Made by a program: the position numbers and the translations under genes
Origin: Blattamonas nauphoetae
Lineage: Eukaryota > Preaxostyla > Oxymonadida
Reading direction: 5' to 3'
Assembly: GCA_033064195.1 (NCBI GenBank)
Contig: JARBJD010000141.1
Span: 117,101 to 181,100 of the forward strand
Length of the DNA: 64,000 bases
In this document: piece by piece, positions 8,426-19,700 of the stretch
Layout of the letters: each line of letters begins with the position of its first letter
Numbering within the stretch: position 1 is the stretch's first letter
The notes under the pieces: model-generated
The model's input: the letters and a program-made list of their open reading frames with translations, nothing else
Told to the model about the DNA's origin: nothing
Database searches by the model: none

Positions 8426-11250
8426 CTAGTGTTTGTAGTCTCTGACCTTTTGGGAAGTCGTGCGACACATTCGACGGATGATGTAATACACAAAGACCAC
8501 TGCAGTGAAGGCTGTTGTGATGATTGCTGAAACAAAGCCGGTCGTGTTCACTTTATCCTTGTTTGGCGCCAACATTGCGAAATCAAGTGTGGGCACGAGA
8601 ACAAACCGGAATAAAATCCCGAATTCGAGCACTCGCACAAAGTTCTTCAGCATGTCCAGGGAAAGCGGGGGAGGGTCGCGGTAACAGCGGAGTATGGCCG
8701 TTTTGTCGACCCAATATTGGAGGAAGAAGAAAATGGCGAGGGTGGGGATGGTGAGCGGCATGATGCGGGAGAATATGCAGCCGATCATGAAAAGATACAT
8801 CAGGGAACTCATACATTCAGCGACGGGCCATACCGATGGTGTTCGGGAGAAGTTAAGTTCGGGTTGATCTTTCTTATATGCGGCAAACCAGGTCGGAAAA
8901 TTGAGAAGGCGATCAACAGGATGCAGCAATTCAAAAACAAAATCAAGAACAGGGTCGAGAATGATGCTCATATAGATGGTGGATACGGTCTGCTCGTACC
9001 AATGGAAGGAGAGGAAGTAGGAGCCTGTAAAGTGTTGCATCCGCTTCCCATCCACATACGCTTGATTGGACATCAGGACGGTCAGGAAAATAACGACAAG
9101 AAAGTTGAGAGAGAAGGTTCCAAGGAACTGGCGGAATTACTGCCCAGAATGTGTTGCTGATTGGGAAAGGGCACCGGAAATCCGCCCACCTGACGAAACA
9201 ATCATTCGGTGATGTATTTGACAATCAAGTTGACAATGGCGATGAGAGCGGTATGGAAGAAATCGCTGGAGTATTGGAGGGTTGATCTTTTGATGACAAT
9301 CATGATGACAATTCCAATGATAATTGCGATCTGAAAAAGAGGTGAGAAGGAGGATAAGGATCCATACCAAAGAATATAAAGTAATGAAGAATGTTCGCAC
9401 GGCTTTCGCTTTCTGAGTGATGCCGATATTCTCGAAGAGGACATCAGAAGGATCCGGGGCACGTGACACGTGAATGACGTTGCCTCCGATTGAGCTGGAG
9501 GAATCGGAGGAAAGATGAGTGATGAGAACAAAAATGTTGAATCATATCAAAAAAGGAAGAATTACAAAACAATTGTCATAGGATAACATGCATTCAAGAT
9601 AATTGACGATGTGAGGGTCATACAGTTCCTTATTTTGTCCATTAGGGATGTCAAGGCAGTTTCGTGTGTGAATCTCTTCGTACACACTCAACACGCGATC
9701 GACAGCCCATGAATGCCGAAAGGTGACAAACGCAAAGCCAGTTGTGTCGTGTTGGACAGGGTTTGAAAACTCTGCCCTGACTTTGAGGGTACTTGAGAGT
9801 TTGTTCAGAAATTATACTGTTCGATGGAGACACCAGAGTGAGATAAGAATGAAAGAGTGCAGACAGCGTGTATTTTTGAAACAATGTTTCCTACTTTCAT
9901 CTGGTGAGAGAAGGAGGCGGACGAGTTCCTCGACGCCAATGATTTTGACGGAGTGAAGATGAAGGAGCGTGAATGAGAAATATATGAGGGCGATGATGAC
10001 AAAACAAAATAATAAATGGTAGTGAATGACGTTGCACACTATTCGATCGTTCTCAGTCATGTGGTACAGCTGAAAATAACTCAATGATTTGATTGTTGGG
10101 TTTTTTGCCTTTTGATCGCTCACAAAAAACGTCATACACTTATCAATATCTTTTTGATTGGAAGCCCACTCTTTCACGTCATAGACCAACAAATCTGAGT
10201 GGACAGGAGCGAGACACCGAAAATGATGGGCGAATAGGCTGGCGTCTTTCAGATCTTTGGGAATACTCTCCACAATAATGGAATAGTTGGATGCCGAAGC
10301 GGTAAACCCAAGTGAAGTTCCTGATTTGGACTTGATGGACCGTTTTATGCATTTCAGTCCAAAAAGGAGGAATAAAGACATGAGACACTCGGAAATAGCG
10401 ATCATAATCAGGAGGCCATATTTGACATCGGTGAGTTCAGTTTCGAAGATGGCAGGATAGAATTTGCCGTATGACAGATATTGGAAGATGAATGTGGAGT
10501 ACTTGAAGGGGGAGAGGAGGGCAAAGCCAATAATGCTGACAAATGCCAAACTACTACACAATGCAAACAATACTGCGAGTCCTTTCTGAAAAGAGATGAA
10601 GAATAAACGGGTAACCTCGATTTGAAAGAACGATGTCGTGCCATCCGAGAAAAGGATACGAAGTGTCTTCTCTGTGATTTGCATGATTGTTTCAAATGCT
10701 TCCTGGATGATTTTTCGAATTTGAGCATCGATATTAGAACCGTTTATGTGAACATCTTTCACCTTTTGATCAACAGTGAAAAGACTATCGTAATCTGCTG
10801 CTTTCTTTGTTTCCAGTTCAGTATCAAGTTGACTAGGCGCGTGTAGTGCTCTTTGGGAAGCATCTTTGAGGCCAAACCGCATGTGAAGGGCCATTTCTCC
10901 GCTCGAAAGGAATCCGGTCATTCTGCAGTCGACGCAGACTAGAATTCCACAAACAGGACAAAAATACTTCATTGTGTAGCGGGGATGGCTCGTACAGGGT
11001 GTCTGATGTGTTCTGATGGTAGAATTCAATTGTTTGGAGCGTGAAAAGTGATCAGAATGAGTTGTGTGTCGAAAAAATGTGAATCAAACAGTAAAACGAG
11101 ACCCTTCTTGTTCAGTTTTGTTGTTCCGAAATGAAAGAGTCGACAACTATTGTCAAAGTTGAACCCTCTCCTCGTGAGTTCATAGAAACTGTTGTAAGCT
11201 TCGAGTGTCTTTGTACCCACCCAAGAATCGAGGGCAAGCATCGTCTGCAC
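8426..11250 (-). CDS. OSCA/TMEM63-type mechanosensitive channel-like protein, multi-exon, MULE cargo
   Basis: Several minus-strand frames joined by short GT-AG introns describe one protein. A first short exon may start near 11250. The next frame has a B-box-like zinc pattern (C-x2-H ... C-x2-C ... C-x2-C ... H), then two or three membrane segments and the cytosolic domain signature YSIIVESIPKDLKDA. A following exon has GFAFVTF, and then comes APDPSDVLFENIGI, the typical OSCA/TMEM63 linker before the pore helices. The remaining membrane segments include PTLAIFFFLQYWVDK, ending at 8426. OSCA/TMEM63 proteins are stretch-gated cation channels of membranes. Exon borders are approximate: introns of roughly 35-75 nt are inferred near 9.88, 9.50, 9.36 and 9.15 kb. 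The N-terminal B-box fusion is unusual and needs transcript support. It lies wholly within the MULE. Confidence 0.72.
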
Positions 11251-11322
11251 GGAAAGATGGAAAAAATAGTGAGAATAAAGGCAGATAATGAGAGGGCATT
11301 ACAACATCAACGGAAAACCTGA

Positions 11323-14300
11323 ATGTTGGGAGCTGTTTCATCAGAGATGTCAGGAATCACACTTGAACCTGATTCTGACACGGAAAGTAGTGATGAAGTG
11401 GATACTTTCGAGCACCCTCCAACAGCAGTATTCGACAGTCGTAGGCTTGTCTGACCGGCCAAAAGTGTCGGTCAGTGTCAGTTCGAAAAACATCAAAGGG
11501 TCAGATCTCCATCATTCATTAAACTGTGAACGATTGTTCAGAAATCGGCAAACAAACACAATATAAGTGTGAAAAATCAATGATGAAGTCATATGTTCTC
11601 CGTCTATGTGAGTTCACTCTCGTTGATGGAAGCCAAATTCTTTCGATGTCTATGACAAGACCTATCGTTCACTGAAATAGAAAAACAAGCGAAAAAAGTG
11701 CAAAGAGTTGTGATAGTGTCTTAAAACAAGAACTGATCAATCGTTTGGTCTCGTAATTCAATCATTTCTCCTGCCTTCAGACCCGGACGAGGAAGAGCTG
11801 TTTGATGTGGTTTTTGACGATTCGAGTGTGAGAGTGAACGACCTGTAATTGTGGCTGAAAGAGGAAGAGGGAGCGACTGAGGAGAGTGACCGAATTGTGA
11901 GAGTCGCGCTGCTCTCAGTACTGCTCACACTTTTGAACAAGACGCCGGCGATTCGACAGAAGAAGCTTCTGTCATCGTTAGACCACTGCTTTGAGAGTTT
12001 TGAGGCCGGCTGGAGGATGTGAGCCGCCGCATGATGTCGATGATTGAAGCTCTGCTTTTGGAGCCGGTTTCGTACGTGCAGAACAGAACGAGTTGAAAGA
12101 GGTGGATTGAACAGTCTTCTTCCAAATTGTGGATTAGGTGACTCGAAGATCCATGCGATACCACGAAAAGCGTTGCTGGAGTGGGTTGAAGCCCAGTGGA
12201 AGATGGACAGTCTGGGAGTGCTTCCGCTTCTGAAGCAGCAGGAGAACGGGACGCAAGTGTATCAACCGTGGTGGGAGAGGATAATTCCAACTTTAGACGA
12301 GCAGCAACAGAACGGACACATGTCATTCCGACCAGCTCACGGATACCGTGTTTGCATGGGCGAGAAGAAACAGGAGGTGCTGCAGTTCTTTTCAATTGAG
12401 ATCTTGGAGAAGTTCGTGGATGACCTGGAGGAGCTGATCTCGCTGTATGAATGGAATAGAGGGTGATTGAAAAAGTCACATGATATCAAGGATGGGGCAA
12501 AAAGGGGCTGTAATTTTGTGCCCAACCGACAACACATTCATTCAACGACGGGAACACATGCCGCGATAATCATTTCAGTGAGCGAAGAGCAATAGGTCTG
12601 ATCACATCCCCACAACTACTTTTCACCCGATATCCCGACAACAAAATAGATGATTATAAAAGTAAAATCACGTGATCGATATGAAAATAATGCCAGCATT
12701 TCGTTTCAGGAAGAAAATACATTGACATTCACATCATTTATTCACTTTTCAGTTTCATTTGAATTCACATCGGAGAAATGGTAACTCTCGATTATGGGTT
12801 CCGAAATACCTCCGGTCAGTGACCGTCAGTACTTTTCAATGAAAACTGACCGGTCAGTGCCGGTCAGACAAGCCTAGACAGTCGGGAGAAAGCCGTGGAA
12901 GATACAAAGCAGTTTGGTCTGGAAAATGGATATGTTATGTCTATCGCTGGCGGATGCGTGACGAAGAAAGCCATCATGAAGTGCAAACACAGCAAATCTT
13001 ATCACAAGCCCACTACAGAAGAAAAGATAATGAAGAGAAAAAGACTGAGTTCTGCAGGCACGTGCCCGTTCGGTGTTTACATCAGAAAGAATGCCGAAGG
13101 AAAGTGGATTCGATCATGGAATAAGCAGGATCATGATCACAAACGCCCAGAGACAATGGGGATATACCACGAAGCTCGGAAGTTGGAGCCGGACGTGACA
13201 CGGATTATCCTCGATCAGCTGCAAAGTGGCGTCAAGATAAAGAATGTCGTGCAGTCAACCAATAGTGAACGGACGGTTCCAGTCCTTCCTCGCGACATCC
13301 TGAACATTAGAGCACACAAGCAGAAGGAAGAAATGCAAGGAAAAACACCGATGGAAGTACTTCAAGAGGTTCTGAACGAGAAGAAATGGCTTTTTTCTGA
13401 GCAGCGAGATGAAGAGGGTCATCTTCGATCTCTGTTTTTTGCAGATCCGAATTCTGTCCGCCTTTTCAAGATGTTCCCAACTGTGATCTTTATCGACTCC
13501 ACATATAAAACAAACCGTTATGGCATGCCGTTATTGCACTTGGCTGGTCGATCGTCAAATGGTGACGTGTTTTCCATAGCATTCGGGTTGATGGCCGGCG
13601 AAGCTGAGAATGATATTTCCGAAGTCCTCCAATGGTTTAGCGAGAAGATTGGATTTCATGACGTGAAAGTCTTCATCTCCGACAGATCACTTGCCCAGTT
13701 AAACGCATTACAGCACGTTGTCCCAACCGTTCCAACTGTACTTTGCAGATTCCACCTCAAAACAGCAGTGAAAGCCTTCTTTATCCCACTCCTGACGAAC
13801 ACCAGAACCAACGCACCAGATCCGAACAAATTAGAAGTCTTTATGGCAGAATTCAGTGCGTGCATCGATGCCCCTACTCGATCGGACTTTGTCCTAGGAT
13901 ATGAAACTCTAAAAAGAAAATACTGTTCAATTCCAAAAGGTTTTGATTACCTCTCAAAAACGTGGCTTCCATACGCTGATCAATTCTGCGCGTATTCCAT
14001 TGATCGGTACTGTCACCTTGGAGAAAAAACGACATCGCCGCTCGAAGGTCTTCACCGAGTGCTGAAAGACTATCTTGTATCATCGACACAACAGTTATTT
14101 ACGACAGTAGAGCGGATCTCTGTCTATACAGAAGCACAAATCACTTCTATCGAAACACGTCTGACCCGGGAAAAATATGGTCAGCCCCAGTATCTTCGTG
14201 ATGAACATGTTCTTCGTCCTCTTCTGGGGATTGTATCGATTGATGGACTAAAAATCATCCACGATATTGTTCGTCAATGCCGGAAGGGAAGAATCAGAAA

Positions 14301-14676
14301 ATGTGACTGTCTCTTAGCAAAAACACACAAACTCCCGTGTGAATGTCAAGTTAAACATATTCTGGATTCGAATCAACAACTACATCCAACACAAATTGGT
14401 CGCTGTTGGTTCCTGAACCCCTCTCAGATAATATCTGTACATCTTCCTCTAATCCCGACAGTCCCGCTCCTAGAGCCTCGTAGTCGTCAACCAAGGACAG
14501 CAGAGAACAAGCTGAAGGGAGGAAGTGTCAGAGCTCAAGAACCACGAGATATCCAAGTTATTCGACTGGCACAGAAAATCAAGGCTGAAAAACGTGCAAG
14601 ACTGAACGCGGGGATAAAAGACCACGAAGAGGCAAGGGATCCCAAGGATGAAACGCAAAATAAAGCTCAGGACTAG
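11323..14676 (+). CDS. MULE transposase, interrupted by a hAT-like element
   Basis: The first ATG (11323) opens an acidic leader of about 39 codons that runs to the hAT insertion. The same frame resumes at 12885 and continues to 14676. The long downstream part (residues counted from 12895) has a Cys/His DNA-binding region near 30-82 (CKHSKSYHK, TCPFG, HDHK; WRKY-GCM1/FAR1-like). The DDE-type catalytic core follows, with Asp201 in FIDSTYKTN, Asp263 in ISDRSLAQLN and Glu384 in TTSPLEGLH. A SWIM-type zinc motif lies at 470-488 (CDC ... CECQVKH). All key residues are present, so the gene was probably active before the hAT insertion. It would cut and paste the element through its terminal repeats. 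Confidence 0.92.
11434..11441. repeat. 8-bp target duplication (left) of nested hAT-like element
   Basis: GACAGTCG here is repeated at 12877-12884 immediately outside the other inverted terminus. Eight base pairs is the hAT superfamily target length. Confidence 0.88.
11442..12876. mobile_element. hAT-like DNA transposon, 1435 bp, nested in the MULE transposase gene
   Basis: Ends are TAGGCTTGTCTGACCGGC and its inverted counterpart, followed inward by GGTCAGTG-type subrepeats, with an 8-bp duplicated target. Removing it restores continuity of the MULE transposase frame, so it is younger than the MULE insertion or arrived while the MULE was active. No hAT transposase domain is visible inside, so it is non-autonomous. 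It carries a degraded plus-strand coding-like stretch (11770-12466). Confidence 0.87.
11770..12466 (+). pseudogene. Degraded coding-like cargo inside the hAT-like element
   Basis: The plus strand reads like decayed protein sequence: an acidic DPDEEELFDVVFDDS stretch, then an Arg/Leu helix (RIVRVALLSVLLTLLNK), MIEALLLEPVSYVQN, and finally an open frame of 140 codons ending EELISLYEWNRG. Stops and frame changes separate these pieces: one TAA follows the acidic segment, and there are later frame shifts. I do not recognise the family. The amphipathic composition suggests a cellular protein fragment captured by the transposon rather than transposase. Confidence 0.4.
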
Positions 14677-15082
14677 GGTAAAAAGACGAGTCTCGCTGTA
14701 GATCAATGTGTTCAGTGAAGGTGAATCATTTCACTTCAATTTTGAGTTAATTTGTTGAAATGTTCAAACATCTAAAGTGAGTCATCGAATGGAGGTGTTG
14801 CTCGTGTTTAACACGACTTCAAGAAGAGAAACGACACAAAGATTCAGTTTGATGGGAAGATCAACATTCTCAAATGACGATACGACAAATTCAGATTTGT
14901 GAAAAGCTTCTCAACGTAACAATGTTTTGTGATCGTCCAGAGTGGTATCAAATGATGAGGAAATGTATGACACGAAATCCTCACCAAACCATTCAGATCT
15001 GCGCGTATCCATTTGGATCTGCGTGTATCCTTTTTTTTAGATCTGCGTGTAGCCAAAATCGGATCTGCGCCTATACTTAACC

Positions 15083-15091
15083 GGAGGCTAG
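15083..15091. repeat. 9-bp target-site duplication (right) of the MULE
   Basis: GGAGGCTAG, identical to 8060-8068 and directly abutting the right inverted terminus. Confidence 0.9.
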
Positions 15092-16199
15092 ACGAACAAG
15101 TAAACAATAAAATTGGCTGGTAGAATGCACTTGCGTCAAAGATTCTTGTTAATAACTCCAATGTTGCTTTGCATTCATCGATCCACGACAGCAGAAGACG
15201 ATTGCGAAAGATCTGGACGAGAGATGGTTCCATTGGGATCAATACTGCACGTAGCACTGTTTCTCGAATTGACTGAGGGTTCGTGGATGGGATGAATTCT
15301 GTGTGGTGAGAGGAGAGCAGAACGGAATGCTTGATACTGAGGTTACATGGCTCAGGGAATTTGGAACTTTTTTTGAAACTTGTTGATACTTAGTTTGTTA
15401 TTGGATTGATTGATGTGCTCTTTCCACCAACACATTCTGCTACGAGACTGAGTCACGTCATCCACAAACTACAGTTCAATATCGTTGTCAGCACGCTCTG
15501 CAAAATTCCATCTTCTTGAAACGATCATTTCTGTCGGGTTGACAGTCGAACGCAGATTCCAACGCGAGATCAACATGTAATGGCCAGTCCTTCTCACAGA
15601 TGATTCTCTACATCTCGGCTTCTATTATGGTCTAGTTGTGACATGACACGAATCGAAGCAGGAAGAAAGGTTCGCACTTTTTTTTGTCATCTTGCAGGAA
15701 AGTTCCAAATTCCCTGAATTGTGTAACCACAGTAATTTCGAGGATGTCTTTCACGATGCGCTTATCCTCAACGGCAGAGAGATCCCTCAGACGAGGCGTT
15801 GTGAGCATTCTGAGAACGAGGTTAGATAAGACGATGGACAGGTCGTTTGATGATGAACACCAAGCAAAACATTCGAGGGTGAAGGACAGAGTGGCTCCCA
15901 ATATCGATGGATGGGACGAGGACAGGAGAATCACGACAAAATCTACAAACCCTGCTGCAGGGTCTGGAGAGCCATGCCCAATTGCCATCAACAAGTCGTC
16001 GGCAAAGGGTTCTTCAAAGAAATGTGTGTTCAAAGAAGCAATAAACGTCGAAGCTCGTCTGACAAGTTCCTCATCAAACTGGTAGTTATCTCTGACCATT
16101 GAAACAAGAGAGACAAAGACATGTGCGATAGAATCAACTGTGATTGGATCTTTTGGATTCCAGCTCATGAATGGAGAGTATTCTGGATCAATCATGTGA
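15092..16199 (-). pseudogene. 5' part of the family gene split by the MULE (degraded)
   Basis: The minus-strand frame from about 16199 carries a divergent family N-terminus: PFMSWN in place of EPFLSF, SLVSMVRDNYQFDEEL in place of SLVALVKAxYPFD, then LLSSSHPSILGATLSF. Further down, the segment RLLLSWIDECKATLELLTRIF followed by AFYQPILLF aligns with the family block LFDSFMSLLTTxLRI..FHRPTLEF, and it runs to the transposon junction. Between these, frames are broken and part of the middle is missing. A 40-bp inverted duplication (15353 versus 15716) lies in this damaged part. The copy was probably a pseudogene independently of the transposon. Confidence 0.55.
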
Positions 16200-16708
16200 C
16201 AATGAGAATAAGAAGAAAAATACCGTCTGAAGAGGGCATCGTGTGTCTCTGACGTTCTCGAGAATGATGGTTCAATCCGAACAAACACTTTGATGGGACG
16301 ATCAAACTCTCTTCTGAAAACAATGATCTTACATTTTATGGATGGTGAAACAAGACGGTCCGTCATAGAACAACGATTCGATTCTCGTCTGTAGTTCGAT
16401 TCACTCAGAATCAAGAAAAAAGGTCTGATCCAGCTTGTCTTTTGACTTTCGTTGCGCATCATCTTTTGTCCAAAGTCCTTTTCAACTTTATCGTTGACTT
16501 TTCCGATGCTTTCTCAGATTAACGTCACTTCGCTTGCAGAATAACATCCAATCACGACCCTCACCACTGTCAAGTTCGTTGGAGTCCGATCGATTGGTCG
16601 TCATCGATTTCGCGAATTGTCCAAAATCCCAACAATGTTGTCTCTCTTCAAATCCGAGCTCGCTTGTCACACATTCTGAGAAGAAGGAAAATAGAGGCAG
16701 AAAACGAG

Positions 16709-19700
16709 TCAGAAGACTGACAGTTGAAACACACAATCAAACAGCGACCACATTTGGATGTTTCCGATGCGAAAGGGAGAAGCGGTGAGCGGAGGAGAGG
16801 CGAATGTGGGGCACGCTGTCGTCGTTCCTGTTTCGAGGTCAGCTCGAAGGAAGAGCGCGATTCCAGAACTGAAAGAGCGACACAAAACGAGAGAAAAAAG
16901 TGAAGATGAAATGAACTGACACACCCTCCTCCAATCGACAGTGTTTCGTGGCATCTGATGTAATACGTGTTCTGCTGGCTCGACCGAAACACTTCCGCTT
17001 CGTTCTCGTCCAACACTTTGTGTTCGTCGTTCTTCATCTCAGAACTCTCATTGTCTGTCTGATTCGCTTCGTCCTTCCGCAAGCTGACTGATTCCGCCTT
17101 CCCTTTCCGCTTCTCCCCAAAACGAAACACAAACGTGTTCCCATTTCCGTAATAACGATTCCCGAAGGCCAGTCTGTTGGACAGATATGCTCCGACAATC
17201 CTTCGTCCACTCAAATCCTCCAACAATAATACACAGCTGCCCGTTCTGCTCTCTCTCCCGCCAACCGCGAGATGGAGTGGGAGGGGGTCAGTGGAGGGAA
17301 GGGGAGGGGAGGTGAGAGTCGGCGTGAACGCGATGATTGGATTCTCGTCGAAGGCGTCTGGTTCGGATCCGTCCATCGGTGGTTCTTTTCTTTGTTCTTT
17401 GTCTGTTTTCCGATTCACCCATTTCTGCTCAGTTTCGACGAGTTTCTTCCATTTTGGATCTCGCATCTCCATCGCACTCACTCTCTTCTCACACCGAGAC
17501 ACGAGATATCTGAAAGACACACCATGCAGTGACTTGTCGTATGAGAGTTCCCAATTTTTCAATCTTTCATTGCCAGCGAGGTGTGAGAGGAGGGAGTGGA
17601 ATTGGGGAGGAGAGAGAAGACAGCTGGGAGGAGCGAAAGTTCGGTGGAATGTCGGGAAAGTGAAGGGAAAGATGGATGGAGGGAGGGAGAGGATGGGAGT
17701 GCGGGGTTCGAGTTGGGTGGGGAGGAGAGCGAGTGGGTCGGTTGTGGAGAAGGAGACGGGAGGGCTGATAGAGATGAGAGAGCGAGGAATGAAGAAAGAT
17801 GAAAGAAACTGAACTCATCACAATGAAGGTTAACGAAAGAAAGAAGAAAAGAGAAGAAAAGAGAAGCCACTTCAACACACCGCACCCCGCTTCCCACCGA
17901 GTCCTCCCATTTCTGATCCAACAACGCTTCAATCGCGGTCAGATTCGCCAAATGAACGTCTCGCTTCTCTCCCACCACAATCACTCCCTTCGCCATGTCC
18001 CGCTCCTCCATCCCCAGCGACAGTGATTGGGATTCTGTGGACGATGCCCAGCTGCTTCTGTCGCTCCTTCCTTCATGCAGAACACTCGCTCGTCGGATCG
18101 GAAGCAGAGATGGGTCGAGAGGAGGCAGGGAGTGTGATGGAAGAGAGACTGGGTCAGATGAGATCGTTTGTGTTGTCGATGCGAGTGACGGCTGTTCTTT
18201 TGTGTTCTGGGCGAGCGAAATGATGTGTCTGACTTGCTGTCGAATCCGCTTCTCGTTGTCCACTTTCGATTGGAGAACATTGGACACGATTCGACGACTT
18301 TCGGCCTGGAAGTCTCGAATCTCCTGATTAAGCTCCGATCCAATCTGCGAAGGCATGAAGAGGGTGAATGTGATCGTACACAGTGAAGTTGCGCCGGTGT
18401 GTCCCGGAAGTGTTGTCTGGACATCAGAAACATGAGAAGGGAAGAGTTGTGCCATGAACACGACGTCTCGATGGAGGATCGATTCCCTGGGAGGGATCAG
18501 GAACGACACATACAGCAAACAGAACGAGTGCTCGGTTGGTGGAAGTGACACACTTTCGATGAACGAGGCTGGCGGCAAGGAGACGCTTTCGTTGGATGAA
18601 GAAGAGAAATGTTGAGTGAGACCAGCTGATCCCACGAGAAGGCCAGTCTGCTGTTCATCGAGTGTTTCCATCCGCACTGACTGCAGAAGACTGGAAGGGA
18701 GGGCGAGGGAGGTGGGAGGTTCTGGAAGACGTGTGAAGGGGAGAGAGGAGGGGTTTGGGGCAGAAGTGATGGGCGACGAGACGAGCGACGATTTGGAGTC
18801 GATTCGGGGCAGACTGAGTGTGGACTTGCTCTTCGTGAGGAGAAGTGAGCGATGGCTGTCTTTTCGCTGGATTTCTTCGTTTTTGAGAGTTGGGAGGTCG
18901 GTGGAGGAAGAAACGGAGAGTTTCGAGCTGGATTTTGTGATGTTGACGAGAGAATGGGAGGATCCTTGTTGATGTGAAAATTCCGATGTCAATGAATGAG
19001 AATCGGAATCTTGGGGTTCCAGTCGTATTTGGGGAGGAGGGATGGTGGGTGAGGGAAGAGGGTTGAAGAGTGAGATCGACGGAAGTGGAAGTGTGAATGG
19101 TCTGAGACTCAGCTCGAACCAACTTTCGTTCATTCTGAAAAACACTGTTTCGACAGAGGGTGGATGAGGGGGTGATGGTGATGGGGATATATCGTCAAAG
19201 TTTGGAGAACTGAGATCGGTGGTTCTGATCTGATTCTGTTCCGAGCCTAAGGAGAGTGGATCAATCGACGATTCCACAAGAATATGCTGGGAATCGGTGC
19301 TTTGTGATTGAACAGAGACTTTGGGCGAGATTTTTGGGAATTCAAGCGACGGAGTGAGATTGTTCAGAACAAAGTCAGGAGATTGATGTGACAAGTCCGA
19401 TGTAATTGTTTGGGACAAATCCATCAAAGAACGATCGAATCGGGATGAGGGGTGAATTATACGTTCTGAGAACTGTCTTTGTCCAAGCAGTGCGATTGTC
19501 GGTGGATGATCGCGTCCCACGAGCCCGATTTGGAGGCCATTGTTCATTTCCAATCGAGAAGGGATACATAATTGGGAGATGCGATCATAGTCTTCATGTT
19601 CAAGGACAGCCTCGTCTTCCAATTGGCGACGAGTTCGGACGATTTCTGAGAGAGGGATTTCGTTGGCCTGATCTTCTTTATTCCAGATGGTCTCATAATC

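Larger units (their letters stand above)
8069..15082. mobile_element. Mutator-like DNA transposon (MULE), 7.0 kb, with cargo gene and nested hAT
   Basis: Bounded by 87-bp terminal inverted repeats (8069-8155 and 14996-15082) starting GGTTAAGTATAGGCGCAG. Each repeat contains four spaced copies of a GCGCAGATCC-like motif. A perfect 9-bp target duplication flanks the element. Internally it has a plus-strand MULE transposase gene (11323-14676, interrupted) and a minus-strand OSCA/TMEM63-like gene (8426 to about 11250). The two are divergent and about 70 bp apart. The termini differ at few positions, mainly a T-run that is an A-run in the mirrored repeat, so insertion looks fairly recent. It landed inside a family gene whose halves remain on either side. 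Confidence 0.92.

Noticed and set aside
11925-12479. 184-codon minus-strand frame in the nested hAT-like element
   Set aside because: Ser/Thr/Pro-rich shadow of a coding-like plus strand; no motif.
12895-14676. MULE transposase starting at the GTG at 12895
   Set aside because: Upstream codons continue in frame to the hAT junction and further to an ATG at 11323, so this apparent start is only where the insertion ends.
15353-15716. hAT-like MITE with CAGGG ends
   Set aside because: The inverted repeat is real, but no 8-bp or other target duplication flanks it and both arms match gene-like sequence.
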